In this document: piece by piece, positions 17,345 to 25,427 of the stretch
Numbering within the stretch: the first letter of the stretch is position 1
Layout of the letters: each line of letters opens with the position of its first letter
Source: UBA11164 sp034376725
GTDB lineage: Bacteria; Pseudomonadota; Gammaproteobacteria; Xanthomonadales; Xanthomonadaceae
Direction: 5' to 3'
DNA: 59,838 nt
NCBI GenBank assembly: GCA_034376725.1
Contig: JAXMJH010000023.1
Location: forward strand, 1 to 59,838
The notes under the pieces: generated by a model
The model's database searches: none
The model's input: the letters and a program-made list of their open reading frames with translations, nothing else
Told to the model about the DNA's origin: nothing
Position numbers and translations under genes: made by a program

Positions 17345-17460
17345 ATCGGTCGTCCATCGACACCCGGACGGCGCCCGGGAACCCGCCCAGTTTAGGGCCC
17401 CTAGCCCCGTCCAGGAAGACATGGCGTTCACCACGGTGGCCCGGCGCTGGGCTATCGTGT

Positions 17461-17490
17461 TGTCGGGGTGGGTCGCCAACCGGTATCATT
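17461..17490 (+). promoter_or_regulatory. Putative sigma-70 promoter of the cox operon
   Basis: TTGTCG at 17461-17466 and TATCAT at 17485-17490, separated by 18 bases, lie 58 bases before the DUF2244 start and would drive DUF2244-coxB-coxA. The fit to consensus is fair. No regulator site was assigned. Confidence 0.4.
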
Positions 17491-17548
17491 CGCGGGTTTT
17501 CACCCCGTTCGACCGGCGGCCGGCCCGGCCTGAGAGGATAGGGCAACA

Positions 17549-18064
17549 ATGATCGAACGGCACGGCGATGCGGCATCCGGCGGGGCTTGGCAGTTGGTTC
17601 TGCGGCCCAATCGCTCGATGAGCGCACGCCAGCTGATCGGTTTTTTCCTGTTGCAGGCCACGGTAGCGCTCCTGGTAGCGCTCTATGCCTGGACGCAGGG
17701 CAACGTGTTCGCTCCGCTGTTTGCGTTGCTGCACGCGGGTTTCATCGCCTTCGCGCTGCGCCTGGCGTGGCGAGGAGGAGACCGCTGCGAGGTGGTCGCG
17801 TTGACCAGGGATCGGATCGAGGTTCGGCGCGGGGACGACGCGGCAAGCCTGTTTCGCGCGCATCCGTATTGGGTACGGATACGTCTGGAAGAGTGGCAAG
17901 GCGAGCCGCGATTGACGCTTCGGGCCTCGGGTCGGGTGGTGGAACTGGGCAGTTTTCTGGCGCCCATCGAACGCCGACGCTTGGCCGACACGCTGCGCGA
18001 GGTGGTAAGCCTGGCCACGGCCGGGCCGCACAGGGATGCCACGGCAGGCTCCAACGAATTTTAG
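17549..18064 (+). CDS. DUF2244 family membrane protein, cox-operon leader gene
   Basis: A 171-residue protein starting MIERHGDAASGGAWQLVLRPNRSMS. Two adjacent transmembrane helices occupy about residues 30-75, followed by a cytoplasmic domain of about 90 residues with IEVRRGDDAASLFRAHPYWVRIRLE. This is DUF2244, often found directly before cytochrome oxidase genes. It starts 24 bases before coxB ATG counting from its stop. The role is unknown; the context suggests oxidase assembly or membrane placement. Confidence 0.88.
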   Translation: MIERHGDAASGGAWQLVLRPNRSMSARQLIGFFLLQATVALLVALYAWTQGNVFAPLFALLHAGFIAFALRLAWRGGDRCEVVALTRDRIEVRRGDDAASLFRAHPYWVRIRLEEWQGEPRLTLRASGRVVELGSFLAPIERRRLADTLREVVSLATAGPHRDATAGSNEF

Positions 18065-18087
18065 CTAACGAGGTCCGGGTAACGCCC

Positions 18088-18948
18088 ATGAAAAGTCTTC
18101 AAATGATCCGAAGCGGTGTTGGAGTACTGGCCGCCATGGCCCATTCGCTCGCCTACGCCAACCCCGAACCCTGGCAGCTCAACCTGAGTCCGGGCGTCAC
18201 CCAGACCGCCGAGAACGCCTACCACGCCCACATGCTGGTGCTGTGGATCTGCGTGGCGATCGGCGTCGTGGTGTTCGGCGCGATGGCGATTTCCATGGTC
18301 AAGTTCAGAAAATCCAAGGGCGCCGTTCCGGCAACCTGGAGCCACAACACGGTCGCCGAGCTGATCTGGACGGTAGTGCCGGTGCTGCTGCTGATCGCCA
18401 TGGCCTGGCCGGCAACCCGCTATCTGATCGCCCAGTACGACACCTCCGAGTCGGAGATGACGGTCAAGGTCACCGGCTACCAGTGGATGTGGCGCTACGA
18501 GTATCTCGGCGAGGATGTCGGCTTCACCAGTCGCCTGGACCGCGAGTCCGAGCGCATCCGCCAGTCGGGCATCACCCCGACGCTGGCCGACAATCCCAAT
18601 TACCTGCTCGATGTCGACAACGCCCTGGTGCTGCCGACCGACACCAAGATCCGCTTCGTGATCACCGCCGATGACGTGATTCATGCCTGGTGGGTGCCGG
18701 CGCTGGGCTGGAAGCAGGACGCCATTCCGGGCGTCATCAACGAGGCCTGGACCAATATCCGCCAGCCGGGCGTGTATCGCGGCCAGTGCGCCGAACTGTG
18801 CGGCAAGGATCACGGCTTCATGCCGATCGTGGTCAAGGCGGTGCCCAAGGCCGAATATCAGAACTGGCTGGTTGCCCAGAAGTCCGGCGATACCGCCGCC
18901 GCTGCCCGCATTGCCTCCGTCGCCGCCGTTGTCGGCGACGAGGGCTGA
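18088..18948 (+). CDS. coxB: Cytochrome c oxidase subunit II
   Basis: Carries the binuclear CuA centre that accepts electrons from cytochrome c in the periplasm. 286 residues: a signal-like hydrophobic start, two transmembrane helices (about 50-72 and 90-112), the conserved aromatic patch YQWMWRYEY and a cupredoxin domain. The CuA ligands are visible as Cys234, Cys238, His242 and Met245 in CAELCGKDHGFM, plus the histidine in DVIHAWWVPALG. There is no extra cytochrome c domain at the end, so this is a plain aa3-type subunit II. The ATG at 18088 gives a standard start. Confidence 0.96.
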   Translation: MKSLQMIRSGVGVLAAMAHSLAYANPEPWQLNLSPGVTQTAENAYHAHMLVLWICVAIGVVVFGAMAISMVKFRKSKGAVPATWSHNTVAELIWTVVPVLLLIAMAWPATRYLIAQYDTSESEMTVKVTGYQWMWRYEYLGEDVGFTSRLDRESERIRQSGITPTLADNPNYLLDVDNALVLPTDTKIRFVITADDVIHAWWVPALGWKQDAIPGVINEAWTNIRQPGVYRGQCAELCGKDHGFMPIVVKAVPKAEYQNWLVAQKSGDTAAAARIASVAAVVGDEG

Positions 18949-18975
18949 ACAATTCATTTCGAGAGGTAACGGATC

Positions 18976-20595
18976 ATGGCAAACACCGCCGTCCACCACG
19001 ACGACCACGCTGATCACAAGCCTGAGGGCTTTTTCGACCGCTGGGTCTTCACCACCAATCACAAGGACATCGGCACGCTGTACCTGGTGTTTTCGCTGGT
19101 GATGTTCCTGATCGGCGGCTCGATGGCGCTGGTCATTCGCGCCGAGCTGTTTCAGCCCGGCCTGCAGCTGGTCGACCCGGCATTCTTCAACCAGATGACC
19201 ACCATGCACGCGCTGGTGATGATCTTCGGCGCGGTGATGCCGGCCTTCGTCGGCCTGGCCAACTGGATGGTACCGATGATGATCGGCGCACCGGACATGG
19301 CGCTGCCGCGGATGAACAACTGGTCGTTCTGGATACTGCCGTTCGCCTTCATGCTGCTGCTGTCCACCCTGCTTTCGCCGGGCGGTGGGCCGGCCGGCGG
19401 CTGGACGCTGTATCCGCCGCTGTCGCTGCAGGGCGGCTCCAACATGGCCTTCGTGATCTTCGCCATCCACCTGATGGGCATCAGCTCGATCATGGGCGCG
19501 ATCAACATCATCGCCACCATCCTCAACATGCGTGCTCCCGGCGTCGATCTGCTCAAGATGCCGGTGTTTGTCTGGACCTGGCTGATCACCGCCTTCCTGC
19601 TGATCGCGGTGATGCCGGTGCTGGCCGGCGCGGTGACCATGCTGCTGACCGACAAGTTTTTCGCCACCAGCTTCTTCAACGCGGCCGGCGGCGGCGATCC
19701 GGTGATGTTCCAGCACATCTTCTGGTTCTTCGGGCATCCCGAGGTCTACATCATGATCCTGCCGGCGTTCGGTATCGTCAGCGAGATCATCCCGACCTTC
19801 GCCCGCAAGCCGCTGTTCGGCTATCAGGCGATGGTCTACGCCACCGCCTCGATCGCCTTCCTGAGCTTCATCGTCTGGGCCCACCACATGTTCACCGTGG
19901 GCATGCCGCTGGGCGGCGAGCTGTTCTTCATGTACGCCACCATGCTGATCGCCGTGCCCACCGGGGTGAAGGTGTTCAACTGGGTCAGCACCATGTGGGA
20001 AGGCTCGATGACCTTCGAGACGCCGATGCTGTTTGCCATCGGCTTCGTGATCATGTTCACCATCGGCGGGTTCTCCGGCCTGATGCTGGCCATCGTGCCG
20101 GCCGACTTCCAGTATCACGACACCTATTTCGTGGTCGCTCACTTCCACTACGTGCTGGTCACCGGCGCGGTGTTCGCGATCATGGCCGGCGTGTACTACT
20201 GGCTGCCCAAGTGGTCTGGCCGGATGTACAACGAAACGCTGGGCAAGTGGCACTTCTGGTTGAGCACGATCTTCGTCAACCTGCTGTTCTTCCCGCAGCA
20301 CTTCCTGGGCCTGGCCGGCATGCCGCGACGCATCCCCGATTACAACGTGGCCTTCGCCGACTTCAACTTCTGGTCGTCGATCGGCGGTTTCGGGTTTGGT
20401 TTGAGCCAGCTGCTGTTCGTCTACATCGTCGTGCAGTGCTGTCTGCTCAAGAAGGGCGCCAAGGCCGAGGCGCGTTCGTGGGAAGGGGCACGCGGTCTGG
20501 AATGGACGCTGCCGAGTCCGGCACCCCACCACACCTTCACCACGCCGCCGACGATCAGCAATTCGGATCTTGCCCACGGCGACGTGACCCACTGA
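18976..20595 (+). CDS. coxA: Cytochrome c oxidase subunit I
   Basis: Catalytic subunit holding heme a and the heme a3-CuB site where oxygen is reduced to water and protons are pumped. 539 residues with twelve transmembrane helices. Landmarks are TTNHKDIGTLY at the N-terminus, MIFGAVMPAFVGLANW, FWFFGHPEVYI with the cross-linked His-Tyr, VWAHHMFTVGM with two CuB histidines, and DTYFVVAHFHYVL. GGPAGGWTLYPPL is also conserved. GAGAGGTAA precedes the start. It is 27 bases after coxB. Confidence 0.97.
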   Translation: MANTAVHHDDHADHKPEGFFDRWVFTTNHKDIGTLYLVFSLVMFLIGGSMALVIRAELFQPGLQLVDPAFFNQMTTMHALVMIFGAVMPAFVGLANWMVPMMIGAPDMALPRMNNWSFWILPFAFMLLLSTLLSPGGGPAGGWTLYPPLSLQGGSNMAFVIFAIHLMGISSIMGAINIIATILNMRAPGVDLLKMPVFVWTWLITAFLLIAVMPVLAGAVTMLLTDKFFATSFFNAAGGGDPVMFQHIFWFFGHPEVYIMILPAFGIVSEIIPTFARKPLFGYQAMVYATASIAFLSFIVWAHHMFTVGMPLGGELFFMYATMLIAVPTGVKVFNWVSTMWEGSMTFETPMLFAIGFVIMFTIGGFSGLMLAIVPADFQYHDTYFVVAHFHYVLVTGAVFAIMAGVYYWLPKWSGRMYNETLGKWHFWLSTIFVNLLFFPQHFLGLAGMPRRIPDYNVAFADFNFWSSIGGFGFGLSQLLFVYIVVQCCLLKKGAKAEARSWEGARGLEWTLPSPAPHHTFTTPPTISNSDLAHGDVTH

Positions 20596-20607
20596 AGCCA
20601 TGAAACC

Positions 20608-20634
20608 GCCGGACGCCTGATGGCGTCCGGCTTT
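20608..20634 (+). terminator. Strong hairpin after coxA
   Basis: GCCGGACGCC, loop TGAT, GGCGTCCGGC followed by TTT: a perfect ten-pair stem 12 bases after the coxA stop. With only three T residues it may act as a weak terminator or a 3' stabiliser that gives coxBA transcripts different levels from the downstream assembly genes. Confidence 0.6.
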
Positions 20635-20657
20635 ACTACGGACCGAAAGAGAAGCCG

Positions 20658-20768
20658 ATGACAGACAGCAGGAACCGTCGCGGAATCTGGATCACCGTCC
20701 TCGTGCTCGCGTTGCTGGCGGCAAGCATCTATGCCGGCTTCATCGCCTCCGGGGTGATCGGACGATGA
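20658..20768 (+). CDS. 36-residue single-helix membrane protein in the cox operon
   Basis: A short frame encoding MTDSRNRRGIWITVLVLAL followed by a hydrophobic run to IASGVIGR: one transmembrane helix with a basic N-terminus, as in small oxidase-assembly or accessory subunits. AGAGAAG lies seven bases before the ATG, and the gene ends in a four-base ATGA overlap with ctaG, which argues for translation. Small proteins often occupy this slot between coxA and ctaG in gammaproteobacteria. The function is unknown. Confidence 0.72.
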   Translation: MTDSRNRRGIWITVLVLALLAASIYAGFIASGVIGR

Positions 20769-21346
20769 GCGGATCGAGCGCCAATCTGCGCATGCTGCGA
20801 ACCATCGCCCTGGTTGCGGTCGGCTCGTTCGTTTTCGCTTTTTCTCTGGTGCCGCTGTACCGGCTGGCCTGCGAAAAGGTGTTCGGCATCAGCCTGGAAC
20901 GTGGCCCGGTCGGCGAGGCCCGCGCCGCCTCGATGCAGGTCGACGAGAGTCGCTGGGTGACGGTCGAATTCGACGCCACCGTGAACTCGCGCCTGCCGTG
21001 GACCTTCAAGCCGGACCGGGTGTCGATGAAGGTGCGCCCCGGCGAGATTTACGAGGCCACCTATCTGGCCCGCAACACCGCCGATCATGCGATCGTCGGC
21101 AACGCGATCCCCTCGGTCGCGCCATCCAGCGCGTCGGCGTACTTCAGCAAGACCGAGTGCTTCTGCTTCACCGAGCAATTGCTGCTGCCCGGCGAGGAAC
21201 GCCACATGCCGGTGCGCTTCATCGTCGATCCGCAGCTCGATCCGTCGATCCGCACCCTCACGCTGTCCTACGCCTTCTACAATAACGAGTCCGCCACCGC
21301 GCGCGTGGCGGCCGAAACCGGGCACGGCGCCGCTGGCGCGCCCTGA
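20765..21346 (+). CDS. ctaG: Cytochrome c oxidase assembly protein CtaG/Cox11
   Basis: Copper chaperone that delivers copper to the CuB site of subunit I. 193 residues: an N-terminal transmembrane anchor (about 10-32) with a periplasmic immunoglobulin-like domain. The copper-binding motif is CFCF with Cys132 and Cys134 in SKTECFCFTEQLL. The juxtamembrane LVPLYRLACEKVFG is also standard. It overlaps the 36-residue gene by four bases and lies before coxC, the usual order. Confidence 0.95.
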   Translation: MSGSSANLRMLRTIALVAVGSFVFAFSLVPLYRLACEKVFGISLERGPVGEARAASMQVDESRWVTVEFDATVNSRLPWTFKPDRVSMKVRPGEIYEATYLARNTADHAIVGNAIPSVAPSSASAYFSKTECFCFTEQLLLPGEERHMPVRFIVDPQLDPSIRTLTLSYAFYNNESATARVAAETGHGAAGAP

Positions 21347-21384
21347 TCGAACCTTCAGACATTACGGAATCAACGGGGAATCCC

Positions 21385-22257
21385 ATGGCCCACACTCACG
21401 ACGCCAACATCTACTACGTGCCGCACGGCAGCAAATGGCCGATGGTCGGCTCGCTCGGACTGTTCACCACGGTGATCGGCGTGTCCAACTGGCTCAATGG
21501 CCATGCCTGGGGTCAGCCGGTGTTCTACGTCGGTCTGGCGATCCTGGTTTTCATGCTGTTCGGCTGGTTCGGCAGCGTGATCCGGGAGTCGATCTCGGGG
21601 CTCTACAACAGCCAGGTCGACACCTCGTTCCGCATGGGCATGGTCTGGTTCATCTTCTCCGAAGTGATGTTTTTCGCCGCCTTCTTCGGGGCGCTGTTCT
21701 ACGCCCGCTCGCTTTCCGTGCCCTGGCTGGGCGGCACCGGCGACGGCGTGCTGACCAACGCACTGCTGTGGAACGGCTTCGAGTCGACCTGGCCGACCAA
21801 TGGCCCGGCGTCGGTCGGCGGCAGCTTCGAGACCATTCCGGCCTGGGGCATCCCGCTGCTCAATACGCTGCTGCTGCTGGCCTCCGGCGTCACGCTGACC
21901 ATCGCTCATCACGCGCTGAAGGCGGCCGAGCGCGGCAAGCTGCTGTTCTGGCTGGGCGCCACGGTGCTGCTGGGCGTGGTGTTCCTGTACTTCCAGGCCT
22001 ATGAGTACATCCACGCCTATCGCGACCTGAACCTGACCCTGGGTTCGGGCATCTACGGCTCCACCTTCTTCATGCTCACCGGTTTCCACGGCATGCACGT
22101 CACCCTGGGCGCAATCATGCTCACGGTGATCTGGTTCCGCTGCGCCAAGGGCCATTTCGACAAGGACAATCACTTCGGCTTCGAGGCGGTCGCCTGGTAC
22201 TGGCACTTCGTCGACGTGGTGTGGCTCGGGCTGTTCCTGTTCGTCTACGTGCTTTGA
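21385..22257 (+). CDS. coxC: Cytochrome c oxidase subunit III
   Basis: Structural membrane subunit that stabilises the oxidase core and its proton uptake. 290 residues with seven transmembrane helices. Landmarks: MVWFIFSEVMFFAAFFGALFY, FQAYEYIHAYRDL, GSTFFMLTGFHGMHVTLG and the terminal VAWYWHFVDVVWLGLF. Start at 21385 after GGGGAA. The transcript then enters the long GGGAATC array. Confidence 0.96.
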   Translation: MAHTHDANIYYVPHGSKWPMVGSLGLFTTVIGVSNWLNGHAWGQPVFYVGLAILVFMLFGWFGSVIRESISGLYNSQVDTSFRMGMVWFIFSEVMFFAAFFGALFYARSLSVPWLGGTGDGVLTNALLWNGFESTWPTNGPASVGGSFETIPAWGIPLLNTLLLLASGVTLTIAHHALKAAERGKLLFWLGATVLLGVVFLYFQAYEYIHAYRDLNLTLGSGIYGSTFFMLTGFHGMHVTLGAIMLTVIWFRCAKGHFDKDNHFGFEAVAWYWHFVDVVWLGLFLFVYVL

Positions 22258-22261
22258 GGGC

Positions 22262-22445
22262 GGGGAGCCGGGAGGCCGGGAATCGGGAATCGGGAATCGG
22301 GAATCGGGAGCCGGGAGCCGAGAGCCGGGGTTCGGGATTCGGGATTCGGGATTCGGGATTCGGGATTCGGGATTCGGGAATCGGGAATCGGGAATCGGGA
22401 ATCGGGAATCGGGAATCGGGAGCCGAGAGGGGGGAATCGGGAAAC
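22262..22445 (+). repeat. GGGAATC/GGGATTC heptamer tandem array after coxC
   Basis: About 25 head-to-tail heptamers, in three blocks: GGGAATC, then GGGATTC, then GGGAATC again, edged by GGGAGCC variants. The strand that matches the coxC message carries GGG every seven bases, which fits the G3-N4 quadruplex rule many times over. The 240 bases after the array, to 22679, hold nothing I recognise. Confidence 0.9.
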
Positions 22446-22679
22446 GCAAACGGCCGAGTGCCGGTTCCGCCGATTCACGCGAACTCGGGCTGTTGCCGAT
22501 TTCGCGGCGCCGGCTGCGCGGGCCTGGAATGGATGACCGAACGCGGCGTCTATGCATCTCCGTCGAGCCCCGTGGCCGTGCGCGCGGATTTGCGCGCACG
22601 CTCGTTTCGGTCCTGAGACGCTGCCTTCGGCTTGGCTGAGCCGAATGCCGGCACGTCGGCTGGCGCGGCGCGGCAGGAC

Positions 22680-22889
22680 TCAGCCGTTGAGTCCGTGCGG
22701 TCTGATCACACCAGTGGCGATGCCGATGATCACCAGGACGATCAGGGCCACCGACAGGCCGATGCGCCAGGTCAGCGAGTTGACCGTGCGTTTGGTGGTG
22801 CCCTTGTCCACCAGCATGTAATACAGCCCCGCCCCCAGATGAAACAGGATCAGGATTACGAACGCGACAATGATGAGGGTCTGCCACAT
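22680..22889 (-). CDS. Twin-transmembrane protein, DUF2909 family
   Basis: A 69-residue protein starting MWQTLIIVAFVILILFHLG, with two transmembrane segments (3-25 and 45-63) joined by DKGTTKRTVNSLTWRIG. That linker and WRIGLSVAL are the DUF2909 signature. It lies between coxC and the SURF1 gene but on the opposite strand, a common position in gammaproteobacterial cox loci. The upstream extension of the frame is hydrophilic and not included. Role unknown, likely linked to the oxidase. Confidence 0.85.
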   Translation of the reverse strand: MWQTLIIVAFVILILFHLGAGLYYMLVDKGTTKRTVNSLTWRIGLSVALIVLVIIGIATGVIRPHGLNG

Positions 22890-22964
22890 GGCGCCGGGAC
22901 CGGTTTTCGGGAAGTGCGCATTATCGCCCACCCGCCGTGTGCGCGCGGTTGACGGTTACTGCTG

Positions 22965-23675
22965 GTGAAACACTGGCTGCCCTGGCTGCTGGCGATTGCC
23001 TGCATCGCGCTGTTCGTCGGCCTGGGTCGCTGGCAGCTCGAGCGCGCGGCCGAAAAGCAGCATGCCGTCGACAGCCTCGCTCGGTCGCTGGCGGAGCCCC
23101 GGCCCCAGGCCATTGCCGCGCGGGCCGCGTCCGGGCCAAACCGGATCGACCGGGTTTTCGCGCAGGGCCGCTTCATCGATGCCCCGATACTGCTGCTCGA
23201 CAACCAGATTCGCGAGGGCGCGGTCGGGCTGCGCGCCTATAGGGTATTTCAGCCCGATGCGCTGGACCAGCCGGTGCTGGTCGAACTGGGCTGGTTGCCG
23301 GTGCCGCCGGATCGCCGGTTGCCGGCGACCGTGGCGCTGGAGACCTACTATCGCCTTGATGGCCTGCTGCTGCCCCCGCCCTCGGCCGGACTGCGGTTCG
23401 GCCCGCCGGGGCAACGGCTGGCCGACGGCCGTTGGCTGCTGACCCGGCTCGACCCGGCTGAGCTTTCTTCCGTGCTTGGCCTGGAAAAGCCCCTGCTGGA
23501 GCGCGTTCTTCGTCCCGACCCCGCCGACCGCATCGGCTACACACGCTCTCTGGACGTGCTGTCCAATACCCTGCCTCCGGAGAAGCACCGCGGTTATGCC
23601 GTTCAGTGGTTCGCGCTGGCTGCGGCGGTCGCCTTTGTCGCTGTTTTTCTCACCTTCCGGCGGAAAGCCGCATGA
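22965..23675 (+). CDS. SURF1 family oxidase assembly protein
   Basis: Membrane protein that helps insert heme a into subunit I. 236 residues from a GTG at 22965, with a transmembrane helix at each end (about 5-22 and 212-231) and a periplasmic loop. Family landmarks: the LGRWQLERAAEKQ segment, QGRFIDAPILLLDNQ, VLVELGWLPVP and the terminal KHRGYAVQWFALA. It overlaps the next gene by four bases (ATGA). Confidence 0.9.
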   Translation: MKHWLPWLLAIACIALFVGLGRWQLERAAEKQHAVDSLARSLAEPRPQAIAARAASGPNRIDRVFAQGRFIDAPILLLDNQIREGAVGLRAYRVFQPDALDQPVLVELGWLPVPPDRRLPATVALETYYRLDGLLLPPPSAGLRFGPPGQRLADGRWLLTRLDPAELSSVLGLEKPLLERVLRPDPADRIGYTRSLDVLSNTLPPEKHRGYAVQWFALAAAVAFVAVFLTFRRKAA

Positions 23676-24217
23676 CTCCCAAAAACAAATCCCGCCTGAC
23701 CCTGCTGCTGATCGCCGTGCTGTTCTTCGGCTCGTTCGGCATCGCGCTGGTGCTGCACTACAGCAACTGGCAGCCGAGCCAGACCCGAAACCACGGCGAG
23801 TTCGTCAAGCCTCCGATCGCGCTGGGTGGCCTGTCGCTGCGCACCCTCGATGGTCAGGACTACCCCTGGCAGCCCGGCGAGGGCATCTGGCGGGTCTTGG
23901 TCGCGCCGCCGTCCGACTGCGGCCGGCCCTGTCTGGATCTGCTCGAAGCGCTGTACCGCGTCTGGTACAGCGAGGGCCGCCATGCCGATGCGCTGGATGT
24001 GCTCTGGGTCGGCGAGCTGCCGCCCGGCGGCACGCAGTTCCGCCGACTGGTCGCCATCGAACCGAATGCCGCACTGCTTGCCGAATTGCCCGACCAGGCC
24101 AGCGCCGATGCCCTGCCGGTTTACGTCCTCGACCCATCCGGCTATCTGGTCCTGCGTTTCGCCCCGGGCTTCGACCCCAGCGGGCTGAGCAAGGACCTGT
24201 ATCGCCTCATCAAGTGA
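23672..24217 (+). CDS. Sco/thioredoxin-like membrane protein of the cox locus
   Basis: A 181-residue protein with one N-terminal membrane anchor (about 8-30) and a periplasmic domain that looks like a thioredoxin fold. APPSDCGRPCLDLLEALYRV has two cysteines in a CxxxC arrangement like the copper site of Sco proteins, and a late VLDPSGYLVLRFAPG resembles the thioredoxin end. The classic Sco histidine is not obvious. It sits in frame-overlap with the SURF1 gene and before ctaA, so a part in copper or thiol handling for CuA is plausible. I call the fold from pattern only. Confidence 0.72.
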   Translation: MTPKNKSRLTLLLIAVLFFGSFGIALVLHYSNWQPSQTRNHGEFVKPPIALGGLSLRTLDGQDYPWQPGEGIWRVLVAPPSDCGRPCLDLLEALYRVWYSEGRHADALDVLWVGELPPGGTQFRRLVAIEPNAALLAELPDQASADALPVYVLDPSGYLVLRFAPGFDPSGLSKDLYRLIK

Positions 24218-24239
24218 CACTGACCTGCGGAACTTCCCG

Positions 24240-25427
24240 ATGATCGCACCGCACCGCCACTTCCATCGCATCGCCTGGGCCGCCCTGCTGCTGGCCTTCA
24301 TGGTGATCGTGTTCGGCGCCTATGTTCGGCTTTCCGACGCCGGGCTGGGCTGCCCCGACTGGCCGACCTGTTACGGTCAGGCCGCCTGGCCCAGCCACGA
24401 TGAACAGATCGACCGGGCCAATGCCCGCTTCGACCGCCCGGTCGAGGTGCACAAGGCGTGGAAGGAGCAGGTGCATCGTCATGCCGCTGCCAGCCTGGGC
24501 GTGCTGGTGCTGATCTTTGCCGTGCTGGCGGCCCGCCGACGCCGGTTCGGCGTGGCCATCGTACTGGGCGCCAGCGCCTTGGTGGCAGTAGCCATTCCGC
24601 TGTACATGGCCGACCGGCATGTCGCGTCCTCGATACTGGTCGGCATTGCCCAAGCGGCGCTGTGGGTGTTCGCGCTGCGCGGCCAGCGCGGCGATCACAG
24701 CCGGCTGGCAGCCGCCACGCTCGCCGTTATCGTGGTCCAGGCCATGTTGGGCATGTGGACCGTGACCTGGCTGCTCAAGCCGATCGTGGTGATGGCCCAT
24801 CTGATCGGCGGGTTGACGGTGTTTTCGATGCTGCTCTGGCAGGCCAGCCTATCCACACCCGGTGCCGCGCTGCCGCGCGCCGATGCCGGCCGGCTCAGTC
24901 GCCTGCTGTGGATCGGCCTGGTCCTGCTGGGTCTCCAGATCGCCCTCGGCGGCTGGACCAGCGCCAACTATGCGGCGCTGGCCTGCGGCACCAGCTTCCC
25001 GACCTGCCAGGGCCAATGGTGGCCGCAGACCGATTTTTCCGAAGCCTTCATCCTGTGGCGCGGCATCGGCGTCGACTACGAGGGCGGCGTGCTCGATGGC
25101 GCGGCGCGCGCGGCGATTCAGCTCAGTCACCGGCTGATGGCCGTCGTGGTCTTCCTCTACCTGCTGTATCTGGCGATTCGCCTGCGCCGGCTCAGCGGTC
25201 TGGCCGGATGGGGCTGGTTGCTGGCGCTGACGCTCGGCCTGCAGGTGGCGCTGGGCATCGGCAATGTGGTGCTCGGCCTGCCGCTTTGGATGGCCACGGC
25301 GCATAATGCCGGCGCGGTGCTGCTGTTGTTCGTGCTGGTGAGTCTGCTCGCGCGACTGTCGGCCGGGCGCCCTGCACCGACCGCCAGCCGAACCCCTCAC
25401 CCCGAGCCGCCGATTCCTTCCCGATGA
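24240..25427 (+). CDS. ctaA: Heme A synthase (COX15/CtaA)
   Basis: Oxidises the C8 methyl of heme O to a formyl group, giving heme A for the oxidase. 395 residues with eight transmembrane helices. Landmarks: VRLSDAGLGCPDWPTCYGQ with paired cysteines, HKAWKEQVHRHAA with heme-ligand histidines, the second-half GTSFPTCQGQWWP and LSHRLMAVVV, and AHNAGAVLL. It overlaps ctaB by four bases (ATGA), so the two steps of heme A making are co-translated. Confidence 0.94.
   Translation: MIAPHRHFHRIAWAALLLAFMVIVFGAYVRLSDAGLGCPDWPTCYGQAAWPSHDEQIDRANARFDRPVEVHKAWKEQVHRHAAASLGVLVLIFAVLAARRRRFGVAIVLGASALVAVAIPLYMADRHVASSILVGIAQAALWVFALRGQRGDHSRLAAATLAVIVVQAMLGMWTVTWLLKPIVVMAHLIGGLTVFSMLLWQASLSTPGAALPRADAGRLSRLLWIGLVLLGLQIALGGWTSANYAALACGTSFPTCQGQWWPQTDFSEAFILWRGIGVDYEGGVLDGAARAAIQLSHRLMAVVVFLYLLYLAIRLRRLSGLAGWGWLLALTLGLQVALGIGNVVLGLPLWMATAHNAGAVLLLFVLVSLLARLSAGRPAPTASRTPHPEPPIPSR

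Noticed and set aside
13763..17395. A 1210-codon open frame on the plus strand opposite putA
   Set aside because: It is antisense to a clearly conserved enzyme, rich in R, G, H and Q, and has no recognisable motif. High GC leaves the opposite strand free of stops.
18061..20601. An 846-codon open frame on the minus strand opposite the cox genes
   Set aside because: Composition (H, D, Q, R rich) is that of a shadow frame and the plus strand carries unmistakable coxB and coxA.
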